DNA of 64,000 nt from Paenibacillus sp. NEAU-GSW1 (lineage in GTDB: Bacteria; Bacillota; Bacilli; Paenibacillales; Paenibacillaceae). The DNA is taken from positions 1-64,000 of the forward strand of contig NZ_WOVL01000026.1 of assembly GCF_009737085.1 (NCBI RefSeq). Reading direction: 5' to 3'. A model generated the notes under the pieces. The model saw nothing but the letters and a program-made list of their open reading frames with translations, did no database searches and had not been told where the DNA came from. Position numbers and translations under genes: made by a program. Below are positions 46,853 through 55,661 of the stretch, one piece after another; within the stretch, counting starts at the first letter, position 1, and every line of letters begins with the position of its first letter.

Positions 46853-47666
46853 TGCTGTTCACCCCATCTGTATGTACTGCCATTGCCGCAATCATATCCG
46901 ACGGATACGTATAGACTGTCGGCCGTTTGTTTTCGCCGTGCGCCTGATGCGCCGGCTTTCCTGACGCCGCCTGCCTTGCGGCCGCGCGCATTGCGCTCGC
47001 CACCGCCTCCCCCGCAATCGGACGATACGGACGCAACGGCCCGACCAACAGCCAGCTTATCCCTTTGGACAGCACCGCTCCAATAGACTCGACCAGACGA
47101 AACGTCTGCCGTTCCCCGTGCAATAAGCTCGGTTGGAAGAAATGGATCGATTCCAGCGGCAGCTCCGCCAAACGCTCCTGCAATTCTCCCTTTACTCTGC
47201 TATAAAAAAACGCCGAGCTTGTCGACGCGCCCATCGCCGTTATTACCATATAGTGCTTCGCGCCCGAAAGCTCCGCCCATCTGGCAAGCTCAAGCGGATA
47301 TTGATAATCCACTTTACGGAACGCCTCCTGAGAGCCGGCCGTCTTGATCGTTGTCCCTAACGCACAAAAAACGACGTCAACCGCGACATCGTCCAGCGCA
47401 TCTCCTAAACAATCGAAATCCGCAATGATGACGCGGAGCTTTGACCGATCCAGCGACGCATCCTTAAGCTCCAACGGCCTTCTGGCCAGAACAGTGACTG
47501 CGCTGCAGGCTGGATCCGCAAGAAGCTGCCTTAACAATGCCCCTCCAACCATACCTGTCGCACCCGCCAACAGACAGCGGTACGTTCCGAACATTCCGCG
47601 AGCCGTCTGGTTTCGGCTCGTATGATACGCTTCCTTTGCTTCCGCCATTTGCTCACCCGCCGCCAT
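46842..47666 (-). CDS. NAD(P)-binding oxidoreductase, CC3/TIP30-like
   Basis: A 274-residue atypical SDR: LLAGATGMVGGALLRQLL (Rossmann loop near 32-49), VFCALGTTIKTAGS, MVITAMGASTSSAFFYSRVKGELQE. The SxxxYxxxK-like catalytic group is partly kept (YSRVKGE). The family includes TIP30-like and YwnB-like reductases; substrate unknown. Start is unsure: no clear ribosome site before 47666, and a second in-frame ATG lies six codons later. Confidence 0.8.
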   Translation of the reverse strand: MAAGEQMAEAKEAYHTSRNQTARGMFGTYRCLLAGATGMVGGALLRQLLADPACSAVTVLARRPLELKDASLDRSKLRVIIADFDCLGDALDDVAVDVVFCALGTTIKTAGSQEAFRKVDYQYPLELARWAELSGAKHYMVITAMGASTSSAFFYSRVKGELQERLAELPLESIHFFQPSLLHGERQTFRLVESIGAVLSKGISWLLVGPLRPYRPIAGEAVASAMRAAARQAASGKPAHQAHGENKRPTVYTYPSDMIAAMAVHTDGVNSSAD

Positions 47667-47685
47667 AGTTAATGATTGCGTTGCG

Positions 47686-49572
47686 TTATGATTGTTCCAT
47701 TACGTTCAGTATACCTTCATTCTGCTCGTTATTCAAAGCCGGGAGCGTAATGGTTACCGTCGTTCCAACGTTCACCTGGCTTTGAATGTCCATCAACCCT
47801 TGATGACTATGTATGATGCGCTGGCTTATCATCATGCCAAGCCCCGTACCGCTTTCCTTGCCCGTGAAAAACGGATTGCCGATCTTCGGAATCATATCCT
47901 CCGGAATGCCGATGCCCTCATCCGTAATTGCGATTGTAATCTGCTCGTTTTTGACCGCGATGTGCGAATGAATGCGTCCGCCGCTCGGCATCGCCTCGAT
48001 GCCATTCTTCAACAAATTAATGAAAACCTGCTTAAGCTGGTTTTCTTCGCAAGAAACGAGACATGGGCTGTCTGTAAAGGAAGTCGTAAACACAACGTTA
48101 TACATATTGGCTTCACTGTCCAGCAGTGACATGACGTCCTTTAGCACGTTCCGGACATCCTTGGTCGCAAACCGAGTTGCCTGCGGCTTAGCCAAAATCA
48201 AAAACTCGCCTACAATTAGATTGATCCGATCCAGCTCCGACAGCATGAGCGCAGTATGCTCCAATTTCAGCTGCTGGCTCTGCTGCTGCAGCTGCAGGAA
48301 GCCTCTGAGCGTTGTTAGCGGATTGCGAATTTCGTGCGCCACACCCGCAGCCAGCTGCCCGACAGTCGTCAGTTTCTCAGAATGGCGCAATAGCTCCTCC
48401 ATCCGGTTACGGCTTCTCATATCTCTCGTAATGCTGGCGAATGCCTGAACCGCGCCCTGGTCGTTACGAATCGGCGACACTGTCACGCTGACCGGAATAA
48501 TCTCGCCTGTTCTCGTAACTCTTACCGTCTCCTGCGCCGGCAATACCCTCCCTGACAGCAAGGAATTGATGATCAGCTTCATCTCCGAACGATGAGAATC
48601 CGGTATAAGCTGCAAATTGCCGCCCACAGCCTCCTCGCTGGTATAGCCAAAAAGCTGCTCGAACGCATGGTTGACTTGCGTAATTCTCCCTTCCAGATCG
48701 ACGACATGAATCGCATCGCTCGTATGATTAATGAAGGATTGCAAATAATTATTCATTCTGCGATTGTCTTCGAACGCTTTGCGCAGCTTGTCCATATAAA
48801 TGGTGAGATTTTGCGACATCGCATTTATTTTCAGCCCGAGAAGACTAAATTCATCCTTCCCATGCACTTGTATAACAGAGTCAAACCGCCCCTGCGAAAC
48901 CTCGTTTACTTTCCACAAAATATCGCGAAGCGGCCGCAGCAGCACCCCGGACAACAAATAACTGCTAACCCATGCGAATAAAAAAATAAACCCGGCATGC
49001 TGAAGCGCCCTCATCCGTTTGAGATCGACTATTTGATGAAATCCGGTACAATCGTATACGATGCCAACGACATAGGGAGACGACGGCCCGCTGCTGTAAT
49101 AGCTTTTAAGCACTTCCCGGTCAAGCAGCATGACCTCTCGAACGACATATTGCTCTTTAACTGCTTGCGCTATTTTGGCCGCATCGTTGGACTCATCGCG
49201 ATAATTGTAGTCGCCGAAAGCTACATACGGCCGGGCTTGCTCCTCGACGCTCAAGCTATTCCCCTCGGATACGTCGGAACGATGAACAAACACGGAAACC
49301 TCCAAAATTTGCGGATCGGTCTTCTTCAACATATCCACAATACTTTGCAGCTTACCTGCTGCGTTATAATATAAATTCCCCCCACTCTGTTCGGAATACC
49401 GCATTTCTTCAGCTATCGTACTTGAAAACTGGGTCGCAATGACTCTCATTTCCTTGTTAGCCTCTTGCTCCATATTGCGCACCGCCGATATTTCGTCCAC
49501 AATAACAATAACGAGGAACACGACCATGATAATAAGTGTAATAATAATGGAAAACTTAGTTTTGAATGACAA
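47686..49572 (-). CDS. Sporulation-type sensor histidine kinase (orphan)
   Basis: A 628-residue membrane kinase: helices at about 9-26 and 194-213 enclosing an outer sensor domain, HAMP (about 213-265), PAS (283-390), HisKA with H413 in GVAHEIRNPLTTLRGFLQLQ, and HATPase (N box NLLKNGIEAM, G boxes DEGIGIP and GTGLGMMIS). Its HisKA sequence resembles kinases that feed Spo0F. No response regulator is adjacent, as with KinA-E. TTG start with AAGGAAG upstream. Phosphorelay role is inference. Confidence 0.9.
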   Translation of the reverse strand: MSFKTKFSIIITLIIMVVFLVIVIVDEISAVRNMEQEANKEMRVIATQFSSTIAEEMRYSEQSGGNLYYNAAGKLQSIVDMLKKTDPQILEVSVFVHRSDVSEGNSLSVEEQARPYVAFGDYNYRDESNDAAKIAQAVKEQYVVREVMLLDREVLKSYYSSGPSSPYVVGIVYDCTGFHQIVDLKRMRALQHAGFIFLFAWVSSYLLSGVLLRPLRDILWKVNEVSQGRFDSVIQVHGKDEFSLLGLKINAMSQNLTIYMDKLRKAFEDNRRMNNYLQSFINHTSDAIHVVDLEGRITQVNHAFEQLFGYTSEEAVGGNLQLIPDSHRSEMKLIINSLLSGRVLPAQETVRVTRTGEIIPVSVTVSPIRNDQGAVQAFASITRDMRSRNRMEELLRHSEKLTTVGQLAAGVAHEIRNPLTTLRGFLQLQQQSQQLKLEHTALMLSELDRINLIVGEFLILAKPQATRFATKDVRNVLKDVMSLLDSEANMYNVVFTTSFTDSPCLVSCEENQLKQVFINLLKNGIEAMPSGGRIHSHIAVKNEQITIAITDEGIGIPEDMIPKIGNPFFTGKESGTGLGMMISQRIIHSHQGLMDIQSQVNVGTTVTITLPALNNEQNEGILNVMEQS

Positions 49573-49608
49573 TGATGCAACACTTCCTTTGTAAGAATTC
49601 GACTGTTC

Positions 49609-49714
49609 TTATCCACAAGTTATTCACGTTATCTACAATGCATCCACATATGGTTCGAATAGTTTGTGTGTATCTTTGTGGACAATCATATAGTTATCCA
49701 CAGAATTATCCACT
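49609..49714. promoter_or_regulatory. DnaA-box cluster
   Basis: Two perfect TTATCCACA boxes (49609-49617, 49694-49702) and near matches TTATTCACG (49620), TTATCTACA (49629), minus-strand TTGTCCACA (49677-49685) and TTATCCACT (49706), plus a weaker GCATCCACA (49640-49648), in an AT-rich gap between the kinase and tadA. No dnaA/dnaN here, so not a canonical oriC; resembles the DnaA-box clusters found outside oriC in B. subtilis. Confidence 0.75.
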
Positions 49715-49774
49715 ACATGTTAACAACGGAATATTTGTTCGATGCATAATTATACATTTACCGCTTTAATCTAA

Positions 49775-50260
<486 letters not shown>

Positions 50261-50264
50261 TATT

Positions 50265-50510
50265 TTATTTGGATTGGAAGTTGTCTGGATAAGTGCGGAG
50301 CGGAGGTTCAATGAGTCGGGCGCGTTGCAGCTGCTGCAACGCCACAATTAATTCATCCGCCTCTTCGCTAATCGCGATCACATCCGGATCTGTCAAACTG
50401 CCGCGTGCCTCAGCGATTTCATGAAGCTTCAGCCGCAGCGATTGCAATTGATTAAGCAGTATCGTTTTGTCCATAGCTCGCTTTGGGGCACGCTCCTTAT
50501 CAGCACTCAT
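50265..50510 (-). CDS. Spo0E-like aspartyl-phosphate phosphatase
   Basis: An 81-residue helical-hairpin protein. LLNQLQSLRLKLHEIAEARG and the SEEADELIVALQ helix fit Spo0E-type phosphatases, whose signature is SxxLDxxI; here it reads SEEADELI, with Ala for the Leu. Such proteins remove phosphate from Spo0A~P. A shorter product from the in-frame ATG at 50474 is also possible. Converges with tadA, 4-nt gap. Confidence 0.75.
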   Translation of the reverse strand: MSADKERAPKRAMDKTILLNQLQSLRLKLHEIAEARGSLTDPDVIAISEEADELIVALQQLQRARLIEPPLRTYPDNFQSK

Positions 50511-50774
50511 GTGGTAATACGAACATTATACTTTTTTTCATGTCAGGTGTTTGTAAAAACCTGTCGACAGAAAGATACAATTTTCAGGCATTATTCGACA
50601 GCTGCTGGCATAACTTCCAAAAGTTCTAGTCCAAAACGACTAACTATTATCGGTAGCCATACCAAAAATGAGCTCTGGCTAGGCATAACAACCCCATGCC
50701 GCAAGCCTAATTCCATGGCGAACAGATACGAAGTTGCACCCCAAAAGCTGCCATGCTAAAATAAGAGTTGCTGC

Positions 50775-50851
50775 GCGCCCGTAGCTCAGCAGGATAGAGC
50801 GACAGTTTCCTAAACTGCAGGTCGTACGTTCGAATCGTATCGGGCGCGCCA
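50775..50851 (+). tRNA. tRNA-Arg (anticodon CCU)
   Basis: A 77-nt cloverleaf: acceptor GCGCCCG/CGGGCGC, D-arm GCTC...GAGC, anticodon loop TTCCTAA with CCT, T-loop TTCGAAT and encoded CCA end. Reads AGG codons. The first anticodon-stem pair is an A-C mismatch. The gap before it (50511-50774) shows nothing else. Confidence 0.95.
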
Positions 50852-50866
50852 TATTTAAAATGTTGA

Positions 50867-50894
50867 AGAACCGCATCAGTTTGCGGTTCTTTTT
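50867..50894 (+). terminator. Terminator of tRNA gene
   Basis: AGAACCGCA and TGCGGTTCT stem, 6-nt loop, tail TTTTT. Confidence 0.88.
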
Positions 50895-50959
50895 ATTTAC
50901 CGATTGCGCAATTCGCAGAAGATTTAGAAAATCCCGCCTTCAGTTTTCCGGGCGCCAAA

Positions 50960-51314
50960 ATTTTAGCTGAAAAATGGTTATGATGAAGCCGCAGTGTTTA
51001 AAGAAGCCCCAACCGGGAGTAATCACTGCTACTTCAAAAAAGACAATTCCTACCTATAGACCCGACTGGGTATTGAACCATTTGGAGTATATTTTTGGAA
51101 CGGCAGCTATGGAATGATTTTTTTTGCAGACGTATATCAATTTGAGACTTTGCCTCAATATGAGATTGAAGAATTACAGTTTGTAGATACATACCCTGAA
51201 GGACTTAACTTTGGAGAAATGTTTTATATCTATCATGAGCAATGGACTAAATTTGCCTCGAAAGGTACACGTAAATATTCCATTGATAATAGAAAAAGAG
51301 TTATTGGTGATTGA
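50960..51314 (+). pseudogene. Decayed gene remnants, probably part of a Nudix hydrolase
   Basis: The frame 51060-51314 (open after a TAG) reads GIEPFGVYFWNGSYGMIFFADV...EIEELQFVDTYPEGLNFGEMFYIYHEQW, like the C-terminal half of a Nudix protein, but the Nudix box is absent. Just upstream another frame gives GYDEAAVFKEAPTGSNHCYFKKDNSYL and stops. No ribosome site. Base use is AT-rich. Confidence 0.4.
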
Positions 51315-51477
51315 CCAACGGGAAACGTTAGTTCAATCCGTTCAGTTCAACCGCCTTGAAATAGGCGGTTCTTCACCTTGAGGTTCATGAGCAAATTAAT
51401 CGTACGCTATAGTCGCGAACGCAGGCAGAGGTTTTTAAAGGCCGGCCCTTGCAGAGCTGCCGGTTCTTTATTGACTA

Positions 51478-51506
51478 TTGCGTGTATTTTACAACTGTTG
51501 TATTAT
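51478..51506 (+). promoter_or_regulatory. marR promoter with internal operator
   Basis: TTGCGT (51478-51483) and TATTAT (51501-51506), 17-nt spacer. TACAACTGTTGTA at 51490-51502 is a 13-nt perfect palindrome between and over them, a likely MarR self-control site. Confidence 0.65.
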
Positions 51507-51530
51507 ACACACATAAGGAGGCGTTAAATA

Positions 51531-51986
51531 ATGGAAAAAGAAGCGGTATTACAGCTTCGGCTAGACGTTCAAAAGTTCGTCCGTTTATTTGGACTGCAAG
51601 ATAAGCATGTGACACCGTGCGGCTTTCCGCTTTCTGTATCGCAAGTGATGGCCCTTCAGGAACTGGAGCATCACAGACTGACGTTAAATGAACTGACGGA
51701 AAAGCTGCTGCTTGAGCGTTCATCCGTAAGCCGCTTGGCGGATCAGCTGGTGAAGGAAGGGTTCATCCATCGCGAGACCAATGAAGAGAACCGCAGGGAG
51801 GTGCTGCTTTCTTTAACGCAAAAAGGGATTCATGCGCTGACCAAGGTACGGGAGCAATCGGTGTCTTATTATACAAGCATACTTAACCATATGGATGGGC
51901 TTGATCAGCAGAAGGTAATTGAGGGGTTCCAATTAATGAACGCCGCTCTTCTGAAAGAAAGGAGCGAAACCAGTGGCAAAAGTTAA
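51531..51986 (+). CDS. MarR family transcriptional regulator
   Basis: A 151-residue winged-helix regulator: LSVSQVMALQELEHHRLTLNELTEKLLLERSSVSRLADQLVKEGFIHRETNEENRREVLLSLTQKG is the standard MarR DNA-binding region. AAGGAGG 8-9 nt upstream. It overlaps the next small membrane gene by 14 nt. Ligand unknown; probably represses its own operon. Confidence 0.93.
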   Translation: MEKEAVLQLRLDVQKFVRLFGLQDKHVTPCGFPLSVSQVMALQELEHHRLTLNELTEKLLLERSSVSRLADQLVKEGFIHRETNEENRREVLLSLTQKGIHALTKVREQSVSYYTSILNHMDGLDQQKVIEGFQLMNAALLKERSETSGKS

Positions 51987-52287
51987 AACGCCCGTCGTCT
52001 CCCCGATTATATCGGTCATTCTTTCCATTCTGGCAGCATCCCATCATTGGCTCCATATGATCATTCTATTATTCCTCGGAAGCTCCGCTTCGATGATGTC
52101 TACGATGCAAAATATGCTCTGGCTGCGAAGGTTCATGATTGTAGTTACAATGGCGACAATCTTGTTTACCGTCTATCGACTCCTTAAACATCGTTGCTCG
52201 AACAAGGCCGTAATCGCGTTAAATCTTATATCCGGACTTGTATCTCTCGGTTTTATTTTCTATACCTTGCTCACATTTGGATGGTAG
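51973..52287 (+). CDS. Small three-helix membrane protein
   Basis: A 104-residue protein with helices at about 10-35, 50-68 and 78-100 and His/Met in HHWLHMIILLF. GTG start with AGGAG 7 nt upstream. Translationally linked to marR, so probably its target. A further 38-codon frame (52296-52412, GGTAGGTG upstream) follows but may be a fragment. Confidence 0.7.
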   Translation: MAKVKTPVVSPIISVILSILAASHHWLHMIILLFLGSSASMMSTMQNMLWLRRFMIVVTMATILFTVYRLLKHRCSNKAVIALNLISGLVSLGFIFYTLLTFGW

Positions 52288-52454
52288 GTGTTCGTATGGC
52301 ATTTCAAAAAAATTTGAGCGATACGACGTGGGAGGAAGTGAAGAGAAAACAGCTTGTTCGATTTCCGCTCGTGACGCCCAACTCACTGTCAACTCGAGCA
52401 CAGCTGTATTGATCGCGGAATTTGTACTATATTTTGTTGCGTCCGTTTTGAAAA

Positions 52455-52468
52455 CTGCATATTTGCAG
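52455..52468. repeat. CTGCA-N4-TGCAG palindrome, fifth copy
   Basis: Same element as the four at 31878-32058, including the flanking AAAA and GGCTTC. Confidence 0.6.
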
Positions 52469-52521
52469 GCTTCCAATCCCGGACAGAAGTCACAGACGCA
52501 TACGAAACGGCATCAATCAAC

Positions 52522-52568
52522 AAAATAGCCTTCCGGCAAAGCCAAGAGCTTTGCCGGAAGGCTATTTT
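52522..52568. terminator. 21-bp perfect stem, bidirectional terminator
   Basis: Arms 52522-52542 and 52548-52568 are exact complements with a 5-nt loop and A/T ends, just past the narK-type gene's stop. Confidence 0.9.
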
Positions 52569-52579
52569 AAAATGAAGAT

Positions 52580-53812
52580 TTAGAAGTTAACGCCGCTGTT
52601 GGTCGTTGCCCACGATTTTTTCCACGAACGTGTAACCGCGTAGAAAATGAGTGTCGTCACCATGACAATGCATGCGATAACCAAGAAGCCCGCAACATGG
52701 GAGCCTGTCGATTCTTTCAATGGACCGAGGATATATTTCGGCAACAGGAACCCGCCAAGGCCGCCTGCAGCGCCAACGATACCCGTTACGATCCCGATTT
52801 CTTTGGAAAAGCGTTGCGGAACGATTTGGAATACAGAACCGTTGCCCATGCCAAGGCACGCCATCATAATGCTTGTGTACAGCAACATAACAAGATACGA
52901 GCCAGGCATTGTGGAGATAGCGAACAAGCTGAGCGTAACGACTGCGAAAAGCATCGTCAGGAACCGCATGCCGCCGATTTTGTCCGCAATCCAGCCGCCG
53001 ATCGGACGGAAGAAGCTGCCCGCGATAACGGTTATTGTAACCAGGTAACCGATTTGAACCTTCGTCAAACCGCCTGCTACTGCCGCATCGCCGTATACGT
53101 CATAGAAGAAAATCGCAAAGTAGTTAGCAAATCCGACAAAGCCGCCGAACGTAACCGCATAGAACAAGGAGAACCACCATGTATCCGCCTTTCTAAATAC
53201 GCTAGTGTAATCCTTCAACGTTTTTGGAGCTTCCGAATTTGGAGCATCCTTCGCAATCAGTGCAAAAATAATCATTACGATAACAAGCGGAATAATTGCC
53301 ATGCCGAAAACGTTATGCCAGCCGTACGCTTGCGCCAATTGCGGTCCGAAGAATGTAGCCAATGCTGTACCGCTGTTCCCTGCTCCGGCAATGCCCATTG
53401 CCAGACCTTGGTATTGCGGCGGGTACCAGCGGCTAGCCAGCGAGAGCGAAACCGCAAAGCTTGCGCCTGCCACGCCAAGCAAGAAGCCGATCCAGTGAAT
53501 TTGCAGCAAGCTCGTTCCGCCAAGCCATCCCCACATTAGCGGCGCGATTGTGATCGCCATCCCGATCAAGCCTGTTTTTTTACTGCCAATACGGTCCGCC
53601 AGAATTCCCATTGGAATCCGGAAGAAGGAACCGCCCAGAATCGGAATCGCGACCATCGTCGCTTTCTGCGTATCCGTCAAACCGAAATCTTTCGTAATGT
53701 AGAGCGACAACGCTCCACAGAACACCCAAATCATGAAACTTACATCAAAGTAGAGAAAAGCTGACAACAAACTCGGTGTGTGACCCGCCTTACGAAAACT
53801 TTTTGCATCCAT
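52580..53812 (-). CDS. narK: Nitrate/nitrite transporter, NarK/NasA type MFS
   Basis: A 410-residue 12-helix transporter. GILADRIGSKKTGLIGM is the MFS loop; GIAGAGNSGTALATFFGPQLA and GIVGAAGGLGGFLLP are the two nitrate-signature Gly-rich helices. It should import nitrate or exchange nitrate for nitrite. Start at 53812 has GGGGAGG 8 nt upstream. The 330-nt leader carries a GlnR/TnrA-like box, two ANTAR-type hairpins and a terminator, supporting nitrogen control. No nitrate reductase genes are in the window. Confidence 0.9.
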   Translation of the reverse strand: MDAKSFRKAGHTPSLLSAFLYFDVSFMIWVFCGALSLYITKDFGLTDTQKATMVAIPILGGSFFRIPMGILADRIGSKKTGLIGMAITIAPLMWGWLGGTSLLQIHWIGFLLGVAGASFAVSLSLASRWYPPQYQGLAMGIAGAGNSGTALATFFGPQLAQAYGWHNVFGMAIIPLVIVMIIFALIAKDAPNSEAPKTLKDYTSVFRKADTWWFSLFYAVTFGGFVGFANYFAIFFYDVYGDAAVAGGLTKVQIGYLVTITVIAGSFFRPIGGWIADKIGGMRFLTMLFAVVTLSLFAISTMPGSYLVMLLYTSIMMACLGMGNGSVFQIVPQRFSKEIGIVTGIVGAAGGLGGFLLPKYILGPLKESTGSHVAGFLVIACIVMVTTLIFYAVTRSWKKSWATTNSGVNF

Positions 53813-53929
53813 ATTTTTTTCCTCCCCTTCATTATCCATTCATTTTTTCTATCCTTTTCTTCGGCAAAGCAGCATTTCGGTTCGTCGATCCCTCCAATAT
53901 AGAATAAAATCAAATCCCGCCTGAACAAT

Positions 53930-53990
53930 AAGGGCCGACTGACAGAACCCGCGCAGTCGCGAATTCGGTTAATCGGCCTCTTTGCCCTTG
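53930..53990 (-). ncRNA. Long composite hairpin in narK leader
   Basis: Nested stems: AAGGG/CCCTT, GGCCGA/TCGGCC and an AACC/GGTT-CGCG/CGCG core. No U-tract follows directly. Lies between the attenuator and the start codon; class not recognised. Confidence 0.55.
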
Positions 53991-54043
53991 CAGTCACGCC
54001 ATCGTAACTGACTTTTTTCATGTTGTTTTCAATAACTGCACAC

Positions 54044-54082
54044 AAAAAGCCTATCCGTCTACAATACTGTAAGGGATAGGCT
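54044..54082 (-). terminator. Attenuator terminator in narK leader
   Basis: Minus strand: AGCCTATCC (54074-54082) pairs with GGATAGGCT (54048-54056), then TTTTTG. Its 5' arm contains the 3' arm of the P2 hairpin (54078-54081), so only one can form. Confidence 0.8.
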
Positions 54083-54116
54083 CCATTGCCTTAGGGGGGT
54101 GACACAACATTGTGTC
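54078..54116 (-). promoter_or_regulatory. Tandem hexaloop hairpins, candidate ANTAR antiterminator element
   Basis: P1: GACAC-AATGTT-GTGTC (54101-54116). P2: AGGC-AATGGA-GCCT (54078-54091). Both have six-nt loops with A at position 1 and G at position 4, the ANTAR-target signature, and P2 competes with the following terminator. Confidence 0.7.
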
Positions 54117-54149
54117 GTTCAAGATCAAGTATCACTTTCTTATATTGAT

Positions 54150-54190
54150 ACTATAAACTTCCCTTATAACTGATGTCAACTAATATTACA
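54150..54190 (-). promoter_or_regulatory. narK promoter with GlnR/TnrA-like box
   Basis: Minus-strand TTGACA (54174-54179) and TATAGT (54150-54155), 18-nt spacer. TGTCA-N7-TTACA at 54174-54190 matches TGTNA-N7-TNACA and covers the -35. A second palindrome, AGTATCA-N11-TGATACT (54128-54152), covers the -10. The remaining part of the gap to 54458 shows nothing definite. Confidence 0.7.
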
Positions 54191-54458
54191 TAAAATTTTT
54201 AAATTAGTTGTTTCAGCTGGTTTTCACCTGTAAGGGAACTTTTACACGTCATATAATATGACGCAAAGTGCATGAAGTATACTCAATCCTGTAAAATTTT
54301 GTTTCCATGCCGTATGATAGAGATGCGTACGCAGCCCCTCCGCAATACGAAATGACAGAAAGGGCGGATGTCGAATGAAAAATAAGGTGAAGTACAGCGT
54401 AAATATGTACCGCCTTCATACGTCTTTATAGAAAAACGCGATGGAGGTTCACTCATTC

Positions 54459-55430
54459 ATGACCCAACAAACTGATTTACAAAAGCTTGGAGATGCAACA
54501 AAGCCTTATTTCGATCAGTTTTGTGCCATTATGAATCCGTACCGGAATGACTTATGGCGGTATTGTCTAAAGATTACAAGGTCGCCTTGGGATGCAGAAG
54601 ATTTATTTCAGGACACCTACCTCAAATTGTTTACTTCATTATCCGCTCTTTCACATCGGCAACAGCCGATTCATCCGAAATCATTTCTTTTCCGGGTAGC
54701 AACCAACCATTGGATTGATACATGCCGTAAACGAAAGCATGCACCAGAAGAATATATGGATGAAGCCTATGTTGGACATGTCGCAGCCGTTGATCCCTTC
54801 GAGCTGCACGAAGCTTTCGAGAAGCTTTTGCAATATTTGCCTCCGCGTCAAATTGCCGCCATCGTTCTCATTGATGCATTCCGATTTACGGCGGCTGAGG
54901 CTGCTGAAATTATCGGAACGACAGAAGGAGCCGTAACGGGACTGCTTTTCCGGGCGAGAAAGAAATTAAGACAGATGCGGGATACCGGCGATCCAGCAAA
55001 AACGCTGGCGATGGCCTCGGCAAATTCGGATAAGCATCAAGACATCATCCAGCAATATGTATCCTGCTTTAACCAACGCGATTTCAACGGCATCGCTCAG
55101 CTGCTGGCAGACCACGCGGTATTCAGCTTTGTCGCTCAAGGCAGTCAGGAATACGGACGGGACACGATCATGAATGCCTCACATCATCCTAAACACTATG
55201 AAAATCAAAATCTGCAGGCGTTTACACGCGAGCTGTGGGGCAAACAGGCGGTTATCTTTGCGAATGTCGCGCCGAATAGTACCCCGGCACAATTAAACGA
55301 AGTGCTTTCTTTTGAAATAGAGAATGACAAGATTATCAAAATCAGCGGCTATTATTTCTGCCCTGAGTTCATGGAAGCGGCTTCCCTTGAAACGGACTTG
55401 CCAAGAGAGCCTTGGAATTGGGCAGGATGA
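54459..55430 (+). CDS. ECF sigma factor with C-terminal NTF2-like domain
   Basis: A 323-residue protein. Region 2 (YRNDLWRYCLKITRSPWDAEDLFQDTYLKLF; FLFRVATNHWIDTCRKRKH) and region 4 (LPPRQIAAIVLIDAFRFTAAEAAEIIGTTEGAVTGLLFRARKKLR) are followed by a SnoaL/NTF2-like domain (about 205-310), as in ECF41/SigJ-like factors where the tail takes the anti-sigma role. The start at 54459 is chosen because GGAGG precedes it; the ATG at 54441 overlaps that site. No anti-sigma or carboxymuconolactone-type partner lies beside it. Confidence 0.9.
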   Translation: MTQQTDLQKLGDATKPYFDQFCAIMNPYRNDLWRYCLKITRSPWDAEDLFQDTYLKLFTSLSALSHRQQPIHPKSFLFRVATNHWIDTCRKRKHAPEEYMDEAYVGHVAAVDPFELHEAFEKLLQYLPPRQIAAIVLIDAFRFTAAEAAEIIGTTEGAVTGLLFRARKKLRQMRDTGDPAKTLAMASANSDKHQDIIQQYVSCFNQRDFNGIAQLLADHAVFSFVAQGSQEYGRDTIMNASHHPKHYENQNLQAFTRELWGKQAVIFANVAPNSTPAQLNEVLSFEIENDKIIKISGYYFCPEFMEAASLETDLPREPWNWAG

Positions 55431-55518
55431 TCTAATCGGTTTTCAAGAAGAGGGCATCGCGCCTTGGGGAGAAATGCTCGCCCGCTGCCAATTGGAAGCT
55501 TAGCTTCAACAGAAAAGA

Positions 55519-55559
55519 CTGTCTCCCGGGTCGCAACGACCTGAGAAGACAGCCTTTTT
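55519..55559 (+). terminator. Intrinsic terminator after ECF sigma gene
   Basis: CTGTCT...AGACAG outer and GGTCG/CGACC inner stems followed by CCTTTTTG. Confidence 0.8.
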
Positions 55560-55570
55560 GCTATTAAAAA

Positions 55571-55600
55571 TTGACAATGATAATCGTTATCAAATAAAAT
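55571..55600 (+). promoter_or_regulatory. Promoter with Fur box
   Basis: TTGACA (55571-55576) and TAAAAT (55595-55600), 18-nt spacer. TGATAATCGTTATCA (55578-55592) in the spacer is a 15-nt palindrome, one base pair off the Fur 7-1-7 core, so iron repression is expected. Confidence 0.85.
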
Positions 55601-55661
55601 GGGATATATGCTTATAACAACTATGCCCGATTGAGGCAGTTAAATATAAGGAGTCTACGAC

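Noticed and set aside
49609-49714. Chromosomal oriC
   Set aside because: DnaA boxes are dense, but dnaA and dnaN are absent and the flanking genes are a kinase and tadA.
52296-52412. 38-residue gene after the MarR unit
   Set aside because: It has an ATG and a weak ribosome site, but the peptide has no recognisable feature; mentioned only with its neighbour.
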